Assembly: GCA_902592265.1 (NCBI GenBank)
Contig: CACJDV010000008.1
Coordinates: 1-48,361 of the forward strand
DNA from: an uncultured Pelagibacteraceae bacterium
GTDB taxonomy: Bacteria > Pseudomonadota > Alphaproteobacteria > Pelagibacterales > Pelagibacteraceae
Direction: 5' to 3'
DNA length: 48,361 nucleotides
In this document: one piece after another, positions 17,086-26,735 of the stretch
Layout of the letters: each line of letters opens with the position of its first letter
How positions within the stretch are numbered: the first letter of the stretch is position 1
The notes under the pieces: model-generated
The model's input: the letters and a program-made list of their open reading frames with translations, nothing else
Told to the model about the DNA's origin: nothing
The model's database searches: none
Program-made: the position numbers and the translations under genes

Positions 17086-18561
17086 TTATAATTTTTTCTT
17101 TAGGATCTCATTTATTAATTGAGGGTTAGCTTTTCCACCTGATGCCTTCATTGCTTGACCAACAAAAAAACCAAATAATTTTTCTTTACCTTGTTTATAT
17201 TCAATGGCTTTTTCTCTATTGTCATTAATTATTTTGTCAATTAATGCCTCTAAAGCTTTTGGATCACTTTGTTGTTTTAATCCTTTTTCCTCCACAATCT
17301 TTTGTGGATCTTTATCACCATCTATCATCAATTCAAAAACAGTTTTTGCTATCTTTCCTGAGATAGTTCCATTCTTAATAAGATTTATCAAAATAGCGAA
17401 ATTCTTAGCACTCACTGGACTTTGAGAAATTTCTAAACCTTTGCTATTTAAAACAGCAAATAGTTCTCCTGTAATCCAATTGACTGCCAACTTAATATCT
17501 TTGTTTTTACCCATTTTAGCTACAACCTTTTCAAAGTATTTTGCAGTATCAATATCAGACACCAAAATATTGGCTTCATACGAAGACAATTTAAACTCTT
17601 CAATAAATCTTTTCTTTTTATCATCTGGAAGTTCTGGAATATCATTTTTAAGTTCTTCAATAAATTTTTCTGAAACCTCTAAAGGTAACAAATCAGGGTC
17701 CGGAAAATATCTATAATCATGAGCATCTTCTTTTGATCTCATTGATCTTGTTTCATTTTTCTTCGTATCAAAAAGTCTTGTTTCTTGATCAATAGTTTTG
17801 CCCTCTTCTATTAAATCAACTTGCCTATTAGCCTCATATTCTATCGCCATTTGCATAAACTTAATTGAATTAACATTTTTAATTTCACATCGAGTGCCAA
17901 ATTCTTTTGAGCCTTTTGGTCTTACAGAAACATTAACATCAGCTCTTAAAGAGCCCTCTTGCATATTTCCGTCACAAGTTCCTAGGTATCTCATTATAGA
18001 TCTTAATTTTTTAATATAAGCATTAACCTCATCTGGGGATCTTAAATCAGGCTTGCTCACTATTTCCATTAAAGCTACCCCTGATCTGTTTAAATCAACA
18101 AAGGTATTTTGTGGGTCAAGATCATGTATACTTTTTCCAGCATCTTGTTCTAGGTGTAATCTTTCTATACCAACTTCTTTTTGACCATTAGGCATATCCA
18201 AAATAACTTTACCCTCACCTACTATAGGATCTTTAAATTGTGATATTTGATATCCTTGAGGTAAATCAGCATAAAAATAATTTTTTCTATCAAATACTGA
18301 ACGTTTATTAATTTTTGCGTTAAGGCCAATGCCAGTTTTAATTGCTTGTTTGACGCAAAATTCATTTATTACTGGTAACATTCCTGGAAATGCAGCATCA
18401 ACTAAACTAACCTGTGTATTAGGTTCTGCTCCAAATTTGGTTGATGAAGTAGAAAATAATTTAGACTCAGATAAAACTTGAGCATGAACTTCTAAACCAA
18501 TTACTACCTCATACTGATTATCTTTTCGATTGATCAAATATTCTGAATCTTTTTTACTCAT
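17086..18561 (-). CDS. gatB: Asp-tRNA(Asn)/Glu-tRNA(Gln) amidotransferase subunit B, GatB
   Basis: GatB is the tRNA-binding and kinase/transamidase subunit of the GatCAB complex, which converts misacylated Glu-tRNA(Gln) or Asp-tRNA(Asn) to the correct amide. The protein starts MSKKDSEY and soon shows [11 protein letters not shown], then [25 protein letters not shown] and [17 protein letters not shown], with a C-terminal YqeY-like tail. I chose the ATG whose ATGA overlaps the gatA TGA by four bases; a longer reading frame from a TTG 12 bases upstream is less likely. Length is 491 residues, as usual. It is third in gatC-gatA-gatB. Confidence 0.96.
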   Translation of the reverse strand: MSKKDSEYLINRKDNQYEVVIGLEVHAQVLSESKLFSTSSTKFGAEPNTQVSLVDAAFPGMLPVINEFCVKQAIKTGIGLNAKINKRSVFDRKNYFYADLPQGYQISQFKDPIVGEGKVILDMPNGQKEVGIERLHLEQDAGKSIHDLDPQNTFVDLNRSGVALMEIVSKPDLRSPDEVNAYIKKLRSIMRYLGTCDGNMQEGSLRADVNVSVRPKGSKEFGTRCEIKNVNSIKFMQMAIEYEANRQVDLIEEGKTIDQETRLFDTKKNETRSMRSKEDAHDYRYFPDPDLLPLEVSEKFIEELKNDIPELPDDKKKRFIEEFKLSSYEANILVSDIDTAKYFEKVVAKMGKNKDIKLAVNWITGELFAVLNSKGLEISQSPVSAKNFAILINLIKNGTISGKIAKTVFELMIDGDKDPQKIVEEKGLKQQSDPKALEALIDKIINDNREKAIEYKQGKEKLFGFFVGQAMKASGGKANPQLINEILKKKL

Positions 18562-20015
18562 TTTATCCACCAATCAGTAATTTTGTTTTTAAAGTTGATC
18601 TTTTCTTCCATAGCATAAGCTATATTTAATATTTTTTGTTCATCAAAAGCTTTGCCAATAATTTGTAAGCCTAAAGGATAACCTTTTGAGTCATGTCCAG
18701 CAGGTATTGAGATACCTGGAAGTCCAGCTAAGTTAACAGGAACTGTAAATATATCATTAAGATACATTGAAACTGGATCATTTGTTTTTTCGCCTATTTT
18801 AAATGCTGAGCTAGGTGTCGATGGGGTTAAAATTGCATCGACTTTTTTATAAGCCTCATCAAAATCATTTTTGATGAGTTTCCTTACTTTTTGAGCTTTA
18901 AGATAATATGCATCGTAGTACCCAGAAGATAAAACATAAGTTCCAATCATAATTCTTCTTTGAACTTCAGCTCCAAAACCTTCTGATCTAGTTCTTTCGT
19001 ACATATCAATTAAATTTTCACCTTTAGCTCTAAATCCATACTTAACACCATCGTATCTTGCTAAGTTTGATGATGCCTCTGCTGGAGCAACTATATAATA
19101 TGTTGGTAAGGCATAACTTGTATTTGGCAAAGAAATATCAATCGTTTCAGCTCCACAATCTTTAATATATTGAATACCTTTTTGCCAAAGATCTTCAATT
19201 TCCTTTGGCATACCGTCGACTCTATATTCTTTTGGTATTCCAATTTTTTTTCCTTTTATGTTATTTGTAAGTTCTTTACTGTAATGATTTCTTTTAAAAT
19301 CTATTGAGGTAGAGTCTTTAGGATCATAAGAACTAATCACTTCATGTAATAAAGCACAATCCTTGACATTTTGTGCCATTGGTCCTGCTTGATCCAATGA
19401 TGAAGCAAAAGCAACTATTCCATATCTTGAGCAACTTCCATATGTGGGTTTCAATCCAACAATTCCAGTGAAAGAAGCTGGTTGTCTAATTGATCCACCA
19501 GTATCAGTGCCAATTGTAACAGGAGTTAATTGTCCTGCCACTGCTGAGGCTGAGCCACCAGAAGATCCACCTGGAACTAAGTTTTTATCGATAGGACTTT
19601 GAACATTACCAAAAAAACTTGTCTCATTTGATGAGCCCATTGCAAACTCATCACAGTTTAGCTTACCTAGAAGTATTGCGCCTTCATTCCAAATATTTTC
19701 AGTTACTGTTGATTCGTAAGTTGGTACAAAATTATTTAAAATCTTGCTACCAGCAGTTGTTTTAATATTTTTCGTACAAAATAAATCTTTAACTGCCATT
19801 GGAATACCAGGTAGTTTTAAATTAAAATTAGGTTTTTGATCAAATTTTTTTGCTTTATCCAAAGCTGATGTAAAGTCATTTGTAATATAAGCATTCAATT
19901 CCTCAGATTTTTCAGATCTATCAATAAATGCTTTGGTTACATCTGTTGAAGAAAGTTTTTTATTTTTAATATTTTCAACCAGTTCTGTTAGGGATTGTTT
20001 TACTATATCTGACAT
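18558..20015 (-). CDS. gatA: Asp-tRNA(Asn)/Glu-tRNA(Gln) amidotransferase subunit A, GatA
   Basis: GatA is the glutaminase/amidase subunit that releases ammonia from glutamine for GatB. The amidase-signature triad is intact: Lys76 (in AVKDLF), cis-Ser151 (in PGGSSGGSA) and nucleophile Ser175 (in [12 protein letters not shown]), each offset by three from the S. aureus numbering. The 485-residue length is standard. The ATG overlaps the gatC stop (TAATG) and its TGA overlaps the gatB ATG (ATGA), so the three subunits should be made in a coupled way. Confidence 0.97.
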   Translation of the reverse strand: MSDIVKQSLTELVENIKNKKLSSTDVTKAFIDRSEKSEELNAYITNDFTSALDKAKKFDQKPNFNLKLPGIPMAVKDLFCTKNIKTTAGSKILNNFVPTYESTVTENIWNEGAILLGKLNCDEFAMGSSNETSFFGNVQSPIDKNLVPGGSSGGSASAVAGQLTPVTIGTDTGGSIRQPASFTGIVGLKPTYGSCSRYGIVAFASSLDQAGPMAQNVKDCALLHEVISSYDPKDSTSIDFKRNHYSKELTNNIKGKKIGIPKEYRVDGMPKEIEDLWQKGIQYIKDCGAETIDISLPNTSYALPTYYIVAPAEASSNLARYDGVKYGFRAKGENLIDMYERTRSEGFGAEVQRRIMIGTYVLSSGYYDAYYLKAQKVRKLIKNDFDEAYKKVDAILTPSTPSSAFKIGEKTNDPVSMYLNDIFTVPVNLAGLPGISIPAGHDSKGYPLGLQIIGKAFDEQKILNIAYAMEEKINFKNKITDWWIK

Positions 20016-20302
20016 TATTCAATCACCTTGGGTACTACGAAATAATCCTCATTATCCTGTGGAGAATTTTTAATAATTTGTTCTCTTATATTTTTACTTT
20101 TTACTTCATCAGATCTTAATTTTAAGGTTGTTTCTGCAATAGAAGTTAATGGTTCTACATTGTCAGTTTTTAATTCATTTAGTTTTTCAATAAAATCAAA
20201 AATAGAATTTAAATCACCAGCTAATTTTTCAGCTTTTTGCTCGTCAACTGAAATTCGTGCTAATTTAGATATATGTTTTATTGTTTTAAGATCTATACTC
20301 AT
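20015..20302 (-). CDS. gatC: Asp-tRNA(Asn)/Glu-tRNA(Gln) amidotransferase subunit C, GatC
   Basis: GatC is the small belt subunit that stabilises GatA against GatB. The 95-residue protein has the usual start (IKHISKLARISV), an LNSIFDFIEKLNEL helix and a late LRSDEV segment. It leads the gatCAB operon on the minus strand and is divergent from ruvX across 50 bases. GatCAB would be needed if Gln-tRNA or Asn-tRNA synthetase is absent, which is common in alphaproteobacteria. Confidence 0.94.
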   Translation of the reverse strand: MSIDLKTIKHISKLARISVDEQKAEKLAGDLNSIFDFIEKLNELKTDNVEPLTSIAETTLKLRSDEVKSKNIREQIIKNSPQDNEDYFVVPKVIE

Positions 20303-20339
20303 ATGCTATTTAAATATGAGGCAAAGTATCACTTAAGTT

Positions 20340-20345
20340 TAAAAT
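20340..20345 (+). promoter_or_regulatory. Candidate -10 element for ruvX
   Basis: TAAAAT (one mismatch to TATAAT) lies seven bases before the ruvX ATG in the 50-base gatC/ruvX gap. No -35 match and no Shine-Dalgarno were seen. A start 6-7 bases downstream would yield a leaderless transcript. The neighbouring TATACA two bases before the ATG is too close to serve the same start. Confidence 0.25.
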
Positions 20346-20352
20346 ATACAAT

Positions 20353-20808
20353 ATGATCACTTTAGAGGAATTTAAAAAAAAACACTCAGATAAGTGTAGA
20401 TTGATAGGTTTAGACCTTGGATCTAAAAGAATTGGTGTGTCAATCTGTGATGATAAACAATTGATAGCTACTCCGTTAAAAACAATAAATAGGAATTCAC
20501 TTAATGATCTTGTTGATGAACTCAGATTAATCGTTGATGAAAATGATATAAAAGGTATCATTATTGGAAATCCATTAAATATGGATGGATCCTCAGGTAG
20601 GTCTGCTCAATCAGTAAAGGATACAACTGAAAACATTGAAAAAAACTTAGATATTCCAATTTGTCTCTGGGATGAGAGACTCTCAACTGTTGGTGCTTTT
20701 AATCTGTCTAGCCAATTAGATATTAATGTGAGTAAAAGAGAAAAAAAGATAGATGAAAACGCTGCTGCTTTTATATTACAAGGAGCTTTAGATTTTTTGA
20801 ATAATTAA
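20353..20808 (+). CDS. ruvX: YqgF/RuvX-family RNase H-fold nuclease (putative Holliday junction resolvase)
   Basis: This is a member of the YqgF family, implicated in pre-16S rRNA 5' maturation and annotated historically as a Holliday junction resolvase. In 151 residues it shows the RNase H-like first strand LIGLDLGSKRIGVS (Asp21), IIGNPLNMDGSSG, LWDERLSTVGA with a conserved Asp-Glu, and KIDENAAAFILQGAL with the last acidic residue. The Asp/Glu/Asp set for metal catalysis therefore appears complete. It precedes pyrB by about 40 bases on the same strand. Confidence 0.92.
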   Translation: MITLEEFKKKHSDKCRLIGLDLGSKRIGVSICDDKQLIATPLKTINRNSLNDLVDELRLIVDENDIKGIIIGNPLNMDGSSGRSAQSVKDTTENIEKNLDIPICLWDERLSTVGAFNLSSQLDINVSKREKKIDENAAAFILQGALDFLNN

Positions 20809-20850
20809 TACTTGCTATTATAGAGGTTTATAGTTATAGAGTTGGTTTTA

Positions 20851-21792
20851 ATGGCAATTAAAACAAATCAAGCTATTAAAATTTCTCAAAAACATCTGTT
20901 AGGAATTCAAGATTTATCAATTAATGATGTTAATTTAATACTTGATGAAGCAAATTCATTTATAAAAGTAAATCAAAGTAAAGATAAAAAAGTTGACGTT
21001 TTAAGAGGTAAAACTCAAATTAATTTATTTTTTGAACCTTCCACTAGAACTCAAAGCTCTTTTGAACTAGCTGGTAAAAGACTTGGGGCTGATGTTATGT
21101 CAATGAATATTAGTAATTCTGCAATTAAAAAAGGTGAAACATTAATAGATACAGCAATGACACTTAATGCAATGCATCCTGATATTATTGTAATTAGACA
21201 TCAGGACTCTGGAGCATGTAATCTACTTTCACAAAAAGTAAATTGCTCAGTTCTTAATGCTGGTGATGGAAGAAGAGAGCACCCTACTCAAGCTTTATTA
21301 GATGCATTAACAATCATTACTCGTAAAAAAAAGATACAAGGATTAAAAATCGCAATCTGTGGAGATATACTTCATTCTAGAGTTGCTAGATCAAATATTT
21401 ACTTACTAAGTATGTTAGGAGCAGAAGTAAACATAATCGCTCCAACAAATCTTATGCCAAAAGAAATTGAAAAATTTGGTGTCAATACTTTTACAGATAT
21501 GAAAAAAGGATTGAAAGATTGTGATATTGTAATGATGTTGAGATTACAGAATGAGCGAATGACGAGTTCATATCTTTCATCGAATAGAGAATATTACGAA
21601 TATTATGGATTAACTCCTGATAAATTAGAACATGCCAAATCTGATGCCTTAATTATGCATCCTGGTCCAATGAACAGAGGTATAGAAATAGATACAATAC
21701 TAGCAGATGATATCAACAAAAGTGTAATTAAGGAGCAAGTTGAATTGGGTGTCGCGGTAAGGATGGCTTGTCTTAAAATATTTTGTACATAA
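20851..21792 (+). CDS. pyrB: Aspartate carbamoyltransferase catalytic subunit PyrB
   Basis: PyrB joins carbamoyl phosphate and aspartate to form carbamoyl-aspartate, the second step of de novo pyrimidine synthesis. Motifs are the carbamoyl phosphate loop [13 protein letters not shown], then [14 protein letters not shown] and the C-terminal [12 protein letters not shown] use the ATG (MAIKTNQ) rather than a TTG nine bases upstream, giving 313 residues. The TAA overlaps the ATG of the next gene (TAATG). That gene is a non-catalytic dihydroorotase homologue, the arrangement known from class A ATCases of Pseudomonas, where PyrB and PyrC' form one complex. Confidence 0.95.
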   Translation: MAIKTNQAIKISQKHLLGIQDLSINDVNLILDEANSFIKVNQSKDKKVDVLRGKTQINLFFEPSTRTQSSFELAGKRLGADVMSMNISNSAIKKGETLIDTAMTLNAMHPDIIVIRHQDSGACNLLSQKVNCSVLNAGDGRREHPTQALLDALTIITRKKKIQGLKIAICGDILHSRVARSNIYLLSMLGAEVNIIAPTNLMPKEIEKFGVNTFTDMKKGLKDCDIVMMLRLQNERMTSSYLSSNREYYEYYGLTPDKLEHAKSDALIMHPGPMNRGIEIDTILADDINKSVIKEQVELGVAVRMACLKIFCT

Positions 21793-23078
21793 TGAAAAAA
21801 CAATATTTTATAAACGCAAATATAATTGATCCTTATAATTCTATGAATGAGAATGGGGGTCTGATTATAAGTGAAGATGGAAAAATTGAAGCTATAGGAA
21901 AAAAAGTAAATACTAATAATTTACCGAGTAGAGAGAAACCAATTGATTTAAAAGGTAAGTATATTTTCCCTGGATTAGTCGATATGCGAGTTTTTGTTGG
22001 TGAACCGGGCTATGAGTATAAAGAAAATTTTAGGACTCTGAGTAACGCGGCACTTTCAGGTGGCGTCACTTCCGTCGTAACAATGCCTAATACAGATCCT
22101 ATCATTGATAACGTGTCCATAGTTGATTTTTTAAAAAGAAGAGGAAGAGACAAATCAAAGATAAATATTTTTCCATGTGCCTCCTTAACAAAAAATACAG
22201 AGGGTACAAATATGACTGAATTTGGTTTGTTGCAAAATAAAGGAATAATTGCATTCACTGATGGCGTTAAAACAATTCAAAACCCAAGATTGATGTCTAG
22301 AATAATGAACTCTGCCAGAGATTTGGGTAGTTTAATAATGCAACACGCTGAAGATTATGAGCTAGCAAAAAATGGTATGATTAATTCTGGAATAATTGCT
22401 TCAAAATTAGGTCTATCTGGTATACCTGAAATTGCTGAGCGTATTCTGATCGAAAGAGATTTAACATTACTCGAAAAAGTTAAATGCAGATATCATATCT
22501 CTCAATTATCATCACAAAAGTCTGTCGAAGTAATTAAATCAAGAAAAGAAATAGTAAAATTCACATCTGGTGTTTCAATTAATAACTTATCCTTAAATGA
22601 AAACGACATAGGAGATTTCAAAACATTTTTGAAATTGTCTCCACCATTAAGAAGGGAAGAAGATAGACTAGCTTTAGTAAAAGGTTTAAAGGATGATTTA
22701 ATTGATGTAATAGTTTCAGATCACAAACCTGAAGATGAAGAGTCAAAAAGATTAACATTTGCTCAAGCAGCGACTGGTGCATCAGGAATAGAAACTCTGC
22801 TGTCTTTAAGTTTAGAATTATATCATAATGGATCGCTCAAATTAGAGACAATAATAAAAGCATTAACATCAAACCCTGCTAAAATATTGAAAATAAACAA
22901 AGGGAATCTATCTATTGGTAATAATGCCGATCTTTGCATAGTAGATATAGATAAACCATGGATTGTAAAAAAAGATAAACTTATCTCAAAATCAAAAAAT
23001 ACATCTATCGAAGATAAAAAACTTCAAGGCAAAGTCACAAATACATTTGTAAACGGTAAAGAATTATTTAAGCTATAG
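21792..23078 (+). CDS. Dihydroorotase-like protein PyrC' (probably non-catalytic)
   Basis: This amidohydrolase-fold homologue of class I dihydroorotase has 428 residues from the ATG that overlaps the pyrB stop; a TTG nine bases upstream is less likely. The overall fold is clear: PGLVDMRVFVGEPGYEYKE, FTDGVKTI, MQHAEDYE, and a late SDHKPEDEE. However, the metal-binding His-x-His of true dihydroorotases (HVHLREPG) is replaced by Arg66-Val-Phe68, and the second histidine of the usual DHAPH is lost. I infer that it lacks dihydroorotase activity and serves as a structural partner of PyrB. An active PyrC would then be needed elsewhere. Similar His-less copies next to pyrB are familiar in alphaproteobacteria. 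Confidence 0.88.
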   Translation: MKKQYFINANIIDPYNSMNENGGLIISEDGKIEAIGKKVNTNNLPSREKPIDLKGKYIFPGLVDMRVFVGEPGYEYKENFRTLSNAALSGGVTSVVTMPNTDPIIDNVSIVDFLKRRGRDKSKINIFPCASLTKNTEGTNMTEFGLLQNKGIIAFTDGVKTIQNPRLMSRIMNSARDLGSLIMQHAEDYELAKNGMINSGIIASKLGLSGIPEIAERILIERDLTLLEKVKCRYHISQLSSQKSVEVIKSRKEIVKFTSGVSINNLSLNENDIGDFKTFLKLSPPLRREEDRLALVKGLKDDLIDVIVSDHKPEDEESKRLTFAQAATGASGIETLLSLSLELYHNGSLKLETIIKALTSNPAKILKINKGNLSIGNNADLCIVDIDKPWIVKKDKLISKSKNTSIEDKKLQGKVTNTFVNGKELFKL

Positions 23079-23079
23079 T

Positions 23080-23658
23080 ATGGACACTTTTATCATAGGT
23101 ATAATTTTATATTTGATGGGTTCAATTCCATTTGGATTGATACTAACCAAAATTTTTTTGAAAAAAGATATCAGAGATATTGGATCTGGAAATATTGGGG
23201 CTACAAATGTACTTAGAACTGGTAATAAGACAGTTGGTTACATCACGCTAGCTCTTGATATTTTAAAAGCTGTTATCCCTGTAATATTTGTTAAAATTTA
23301 TTACACAGATTTTTTATATTTAGCATCATTATGTGCATTTATAGGTCATGTATTTCCTATATGGCTTAAATTTAAAGGAGGGAAAGGTGTTGCAACATAC
23401 GTCGGTATTCTATTTGCTATAAATATTTATTTTGGAATTATCTTTGCTTTATCCTGGTTTGTAATTTTTGCTATAACAAAATTTTCATCTTTATCCTCAT
23501 TAATTGCTTCTGTATCAATTCCTGTTTATTTGCTAGTCACGGGTCAATTTAAAGATATATTTTTTTTTATAATCATGTTTGTGTTAATATTTTTTACTCA
23601 TCGAGAAAATATCAAAAGATTGAAAAATAAAGAAGAAACTAAGACAAAAATTTATTAA
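23080..23658 (+). CDS. plsY: Glycerol-3-phosphate acyltransferase PlsY
   Basis: PlsY is an inner-membrane enzyme that acylates glycerol 3-phosphate from acyl phosphate, the first step of phospholipid synthesis. The 192-residue protein has five or so membrane segments and the three conserved PlsY loops: GSIPFGLI followed by IRDIGSGNIGATNVLR, then KFKGGKGVAT, then FTHRENIKRL near the C-terminus. It begins two bases after the pyrC' stop. In many alphaproteobacteria dprA follows plsY; here topA follows directly. Confidence 0.95.
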   Translation: MDTFIIGIILYLMGSIPFGLILTKIFLKKDIRDIGSGNIGATNVLRTGNKTVGYITLALDILKAVIPVIFVKIYYTDFLYLASLCAFIGHVFPIWLKFKGGKGVATYVGILFAINIYFGIIFALSWFVIFAITKFSSLSSLIASVSIPVYLLVTGQFKDIFFFIIMFVLIFFTHRENIKRLKNKEETKTKIY

Positions 23659-23694
23659 TTTGACTATCTAACTCTTTTAGGTAGTTTGTCATTT

Positions 23695-26274
23695 ATGAAC
23701 CTGGTCATTGTAGAAAGTCCGGCTAAAGCTAAAACTATCAATAAATATTTAGGTGATAATTATAAAGTATTAGCTAGTTACGGGCATATTAGAGATTTAC
23801 CTTCTAAAAATGGTTCAGTTGATCCAGATCAAGATTTTAAAATGGAATGGGAAATTGATAGCTTTTCAAAAAAATATCTTAAAGAAATTACTGATGCAGC
23901 CAAAGATTCTTCAAAAATTATACTAGCTACTGACCCTGATCGTGAAGGAGAAGCAATAGCTTGGCATGTAAAAGAGTATCTAAATGAAAAAAAACTTCTT
24001 AAAGATAAAGAAATAGAAAGGGTTGTTTTTAACGAAATTACAAAAAAAGCAGTAATCCATGGCATTGAAAATCCAAGACAAATTGAACCACTTTTAGTTG
24101 ATGCTTACATGGCTCGAAGAGCCTTAGATTACTTGGTTGGCTTTAATATTTCACCAATATTATGGACAAAACTTCCAGGCTCTAAATCCGCGGGAAGAGT
24201 TCAATCGGTAGCTTTAAAATTGATAACTGAAAGAGAACATGAAATTGAGTCCTTTAAGCCAGAAGAATTTTGGACTTTAAGTGTCAAATTTAAAGATGAA
24301 AAAAATCAAAATATCCTTGCAAGTATTAGTCAACTAGATAACAACAAAGTTGAAAAATTCTCTTTTAGAAATAAAGGCGAGATAAATAAAGCTATATCAA
24401 GCATCAATCAAAAAAAATTTAGTATCACTGATATATCAAGTAAAGTAGTAAATCGTAATCCATCAGGACCATTTACTACATCAACTCTTCAACAAACAGC
24501 TTCAAGTCGATTAGGTTTTGGTGCATCAAGAACTATGCAAATAGCTCAAAAGCTTTACCAAGGCGTCGAAATTGAGGGAGAAACTATTGGTTTGATAACA
24601 TATATGAGAACAGATGGTACTAATTTATCAAAAGATGCTGTTGTGGCTTTTAGAGATTATATTAAAAAAGAAATCGGTAATGAATATTTACCTGAGAGTG
24701 CTTTAAATTACTCCGGTAAAAAGGCAAAAAACGCACAAGAAGCGCATGAAGCAATAAGACCCACGGATGTTATTAGAACTCCACAGAGTGTAAAAAAGTA
24801 TCTAAGCACAGATCAAAATAAACTTTATGATTTAATATGGAGTAGAGCTTTATCCTCTCAAATGCAATCTGCTAAATTTGATAGAAATACGATAACAATT
24901 ACATCAACTAATAATGATACAGTATGCAAAGCAAGTGGATCAGTTCTTAAGTTTGATGGATTTTTAAAGATATATAATAATCAAGGTAAGGATGATGACG
25001 AAAATATTCTACCTTCTGTTTCTAAAGGACTTGTAAATATTGAGTCGTTAATAGATGAACAGCATTTTACACAACCTCCTCCAAGATATTCTGAGGCTAG
25101 CTTAGTAAAAAAACTAGAGGAATTAGGAATAGGAAGACCATCTACTTACGCAAGTATAATTTCTACAATAGCAAATAGAGGTTACGCAGAAATATTGAAT
25201 AAAAGATTTTTTCCAACTGATAGAGGAAAACTTATTTCAGCTTTTCTTGAAAAATTGTTCTCAAAATATGTGGATTATAACTTTACTGCTGGTTTAGAGG
25301 ATCAATTAGACGAAATTACAACTGGTAAAGAAAGTTGGATAAAAGTTTTAGAACTGTTCTGGAAAGACTTCAATAGTAATGTGGCTGAGGTGAAGGAAAA
25401 AAGAACAAGAGAGGTCTTAGATCTTTTAAATGATAGTTTAGGGGATTTGGTTTTCGACAAGGATGATAAAGGAAATATTGTAAGAAAGTGCCAATTATGT
25501 AATTCGGGGACACTAAGCTTAAAAAATAGCTTTAGAGGTGGTGCGTTTATCGGTTGTTCAAATTATCCTGAATGTAAATTTACAAGACCTTTGTCTAAAG
25601 CTAAAGCAGCGGCACAAGCGCAGTTAGCTGAACCTAAATTTATTGGAAAACATGAGAATGGCAATGATATTTATCTCAAAAATGGAAGATTCGGTCCTTA
25701 TCTTCAATATGAAAAAGTTCCAGAGGATATAGAAATTGAAAAAACACCAAAGAAAAAAAAGAAAACAAAAAAACTTAAATCGGATGTAAATGAACTCTTA
25801 AAAAATGTCTCTATTCCAAAGGGTTTGGAACTAGAGAGTATAGATTTAGAAAAAGCACAATTTTTATGCACACTACCAAAATCTTTAGGAATAAATCCTG
25901 ATAATCAAAAAGAAATTACTTTAAACACTGGAAGATTTGGTCCTTACCTAAAGTGTGAAAACAAATCAGCTCGAATAGAAAATATTGAGGAAATTTTCTC
26001 TATTGGCTTAAATAGAGCAATAACATTAATTGCTGAGGCTAAACCAGGAAGAATATCTTCCTCTATGATCAAAGATTTGGGTGAACACCCTGAGGATAAG
26101 AAACCAGTTAGAATTATGAAGGGACAATACGGACCGTATATCAAATATAAATCTCTAAATGCGACGATACCTGAGGAAAAAGATCCAACAGAAATCACAA
26201 TGGAAGAAGCATTAATATTGATTGAGAAAAGAAAAGAATACGATAAAACAAAAAAAAAGAAAAAGAAAAAATGA
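23695..26274 (+). CDS. topA: DNA topoisomerase I TopA
   Basis: TopA is a type IA topoisomerase that relaxes negative supercoils. I use the ATG giving MNLVIVESPAKAKT (859 residues) rather than a TTG nine bases earlier; a TTAGGTAG sequence lies about 10 bases upstream. It has a TOPRIM domain with DPDREGEAIAWH, catalytic Tyr303 in LITYMRTDGTN, and one C-terminal zinc finger (CQLC ... CSNYPEC near 600). Three glycine-rich repeats follow (NGRFGPYLQYE, TGRFGPYLKCE, KGQYGPYIKYK). The protein ends in a run of lysines encoded by an A-rich tract. Its stop overlaps the next ATG (ATGA). Confidence 0.96.
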   Translation: MNLVIVESPAKAKTINKYLGDNYKVLASYGHIRDLPSKNGSVDPDQDFKMEWEIDSFSKKYLKEITDAAKDSSKIILATDPDREGEAIAWHVKEYLNEKKLLKDKEIERVVFNEITKKAVIHGIENPRQIEPLLVDAYMARRALDYLVGFNISPILWTKLPGSKSAGRVQSVALKLITEREHEIESFKPEEFWTLSVKFKDEKNQNILASISQLDNNKVEKFSFRNKGEINKAISSINQKKFSITDISSKVVNRNPSGPFTTSTLQQTASSRLGFGASRTMQIAQKLYQGVEIEGETIGLITYMRTDGTNLSKDAVVAFRDYIKKEIGNEYLPESALNYSGKKAKNAQEAHEAIRPTDVIRTPQSVKKYLSTDQNKLYDLIWSRALSSQMQSAKFDRNTITITSTNNDTVCKASGSVLKFDGFLKIYNNQGKDDDENILPSVSKGLVNIESLIDEQHFTQPPPRYSEASLVKKLEELGIGRPSTYASIISTIANRGYAEILNKRFFPTDRGKLISAFLEKLFSKYVDYNFTAGLEDQLDEITTGKESWIKVLELFWKDFNSNVAEVKEKRTREVLDLLNDSLGDLVFDKDDKGNIVRKCQLCNSGTLSLKNSFRGGAFIGCSNYPECKFTRPLSKAKAAAQAQLAEPKFIGKHENGNDIYLKNGRFGPYLQYEKVPEDIEIEKTPKKKKKTKKLKSDVNELLKNVSIPKGLELESIDLEKAQFLCTLPKSLGINPDNQKEITLNTGRFGPYLKCENKSARIENIEEIFSIGLNRAITLIAEAKPGRISSSMIKDLGEHPEDKKPVRIMKGQYGPYIKYKSLNATIPEEKDPTEITMEEALILIEKRKEYDKTKKKKKKK

Positions 26275-26732
26275 ATTATCAAAAAAATTTAGAAAAACTT
26301 GGGTTAAAACTTCCTGATGCTAAAGCTCCGGTTGGAAATTATGTTGCAACTAAAATAACTGGAAAAATGTTATTTGTTTCAGGACAAATTTCAATTAATG
26401 AAAAAGGTGAACTAATAAAAGGAAAAGTTGGAAAAGATTTAGATGTCGACTCTGGATATAATGCAGCAAAAAGATGTGCTTTAAGTATTATTTCTCAAAT
26501 AATGAAAGCGTGCGACAATGATCTTACAAAGATTAAATCTTGTATTAAACTAACAGGTTTTGTTAATTCTACTGATAATTTTCAGGATCAACCTAAAGTA
26601 ATAAATGGTGCATCTGATTTAATTGCATCTGTTTTTGGAGATGCAGGAATGCACACAAGAGCAGCTGTAAGTGTTAATAGTCTTCCTTTGGGCGTTGCTG
26701 TTGAAGTTGATGCTATATTTGAGCTAAATTAA
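26271..26732 (+). CDS. RidA/YjgF-family protein
   Basis: This is a Rid-family protein of 153 residues. Canonical RidA hydrolyses reactive enamine/imine intermediates released by PLP enzymes. The core is recognisable: LFVSGQIS, then a C-terminal HTRAAVSVNSLPLGVAVEVDA in which the arginine corresponds to the key substrate-binding arginine of RidA. The protein is longer than canonical RidA (about 130) and begins LKLPDAKAPVGNYV, features of a separate Rid subgroup whose substrate is not established. It is coupled to topA by a four-base ATGA overlap and ends three bases from the opposing ugd gene. Confidence 0.85.
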   Translation: MNYQKNLEKLGLKLPDAKAPVGNYVATKITGKMLFVSGQISINEKGELIKGKVGKDLDVDSGYNAAKRCALSIISQIMKACDNDLTKIKSCIKLTGFVNSTDNFQDQPKVINGASDLIASVFGDAGMHTRAAVSVNSLPLGVAVEVDAIFELN

Positions 26733-26735
26733 AAT

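Noticed and set aside
25944-26282. Minus-strand frame with a phenylalanine-rich hydrophobic start over the topA end
   Set aside because: The poly-Phe start is the complement of the lysine codons at the TopA C-terminus; the frame is antisense to conserved TopA repeats.
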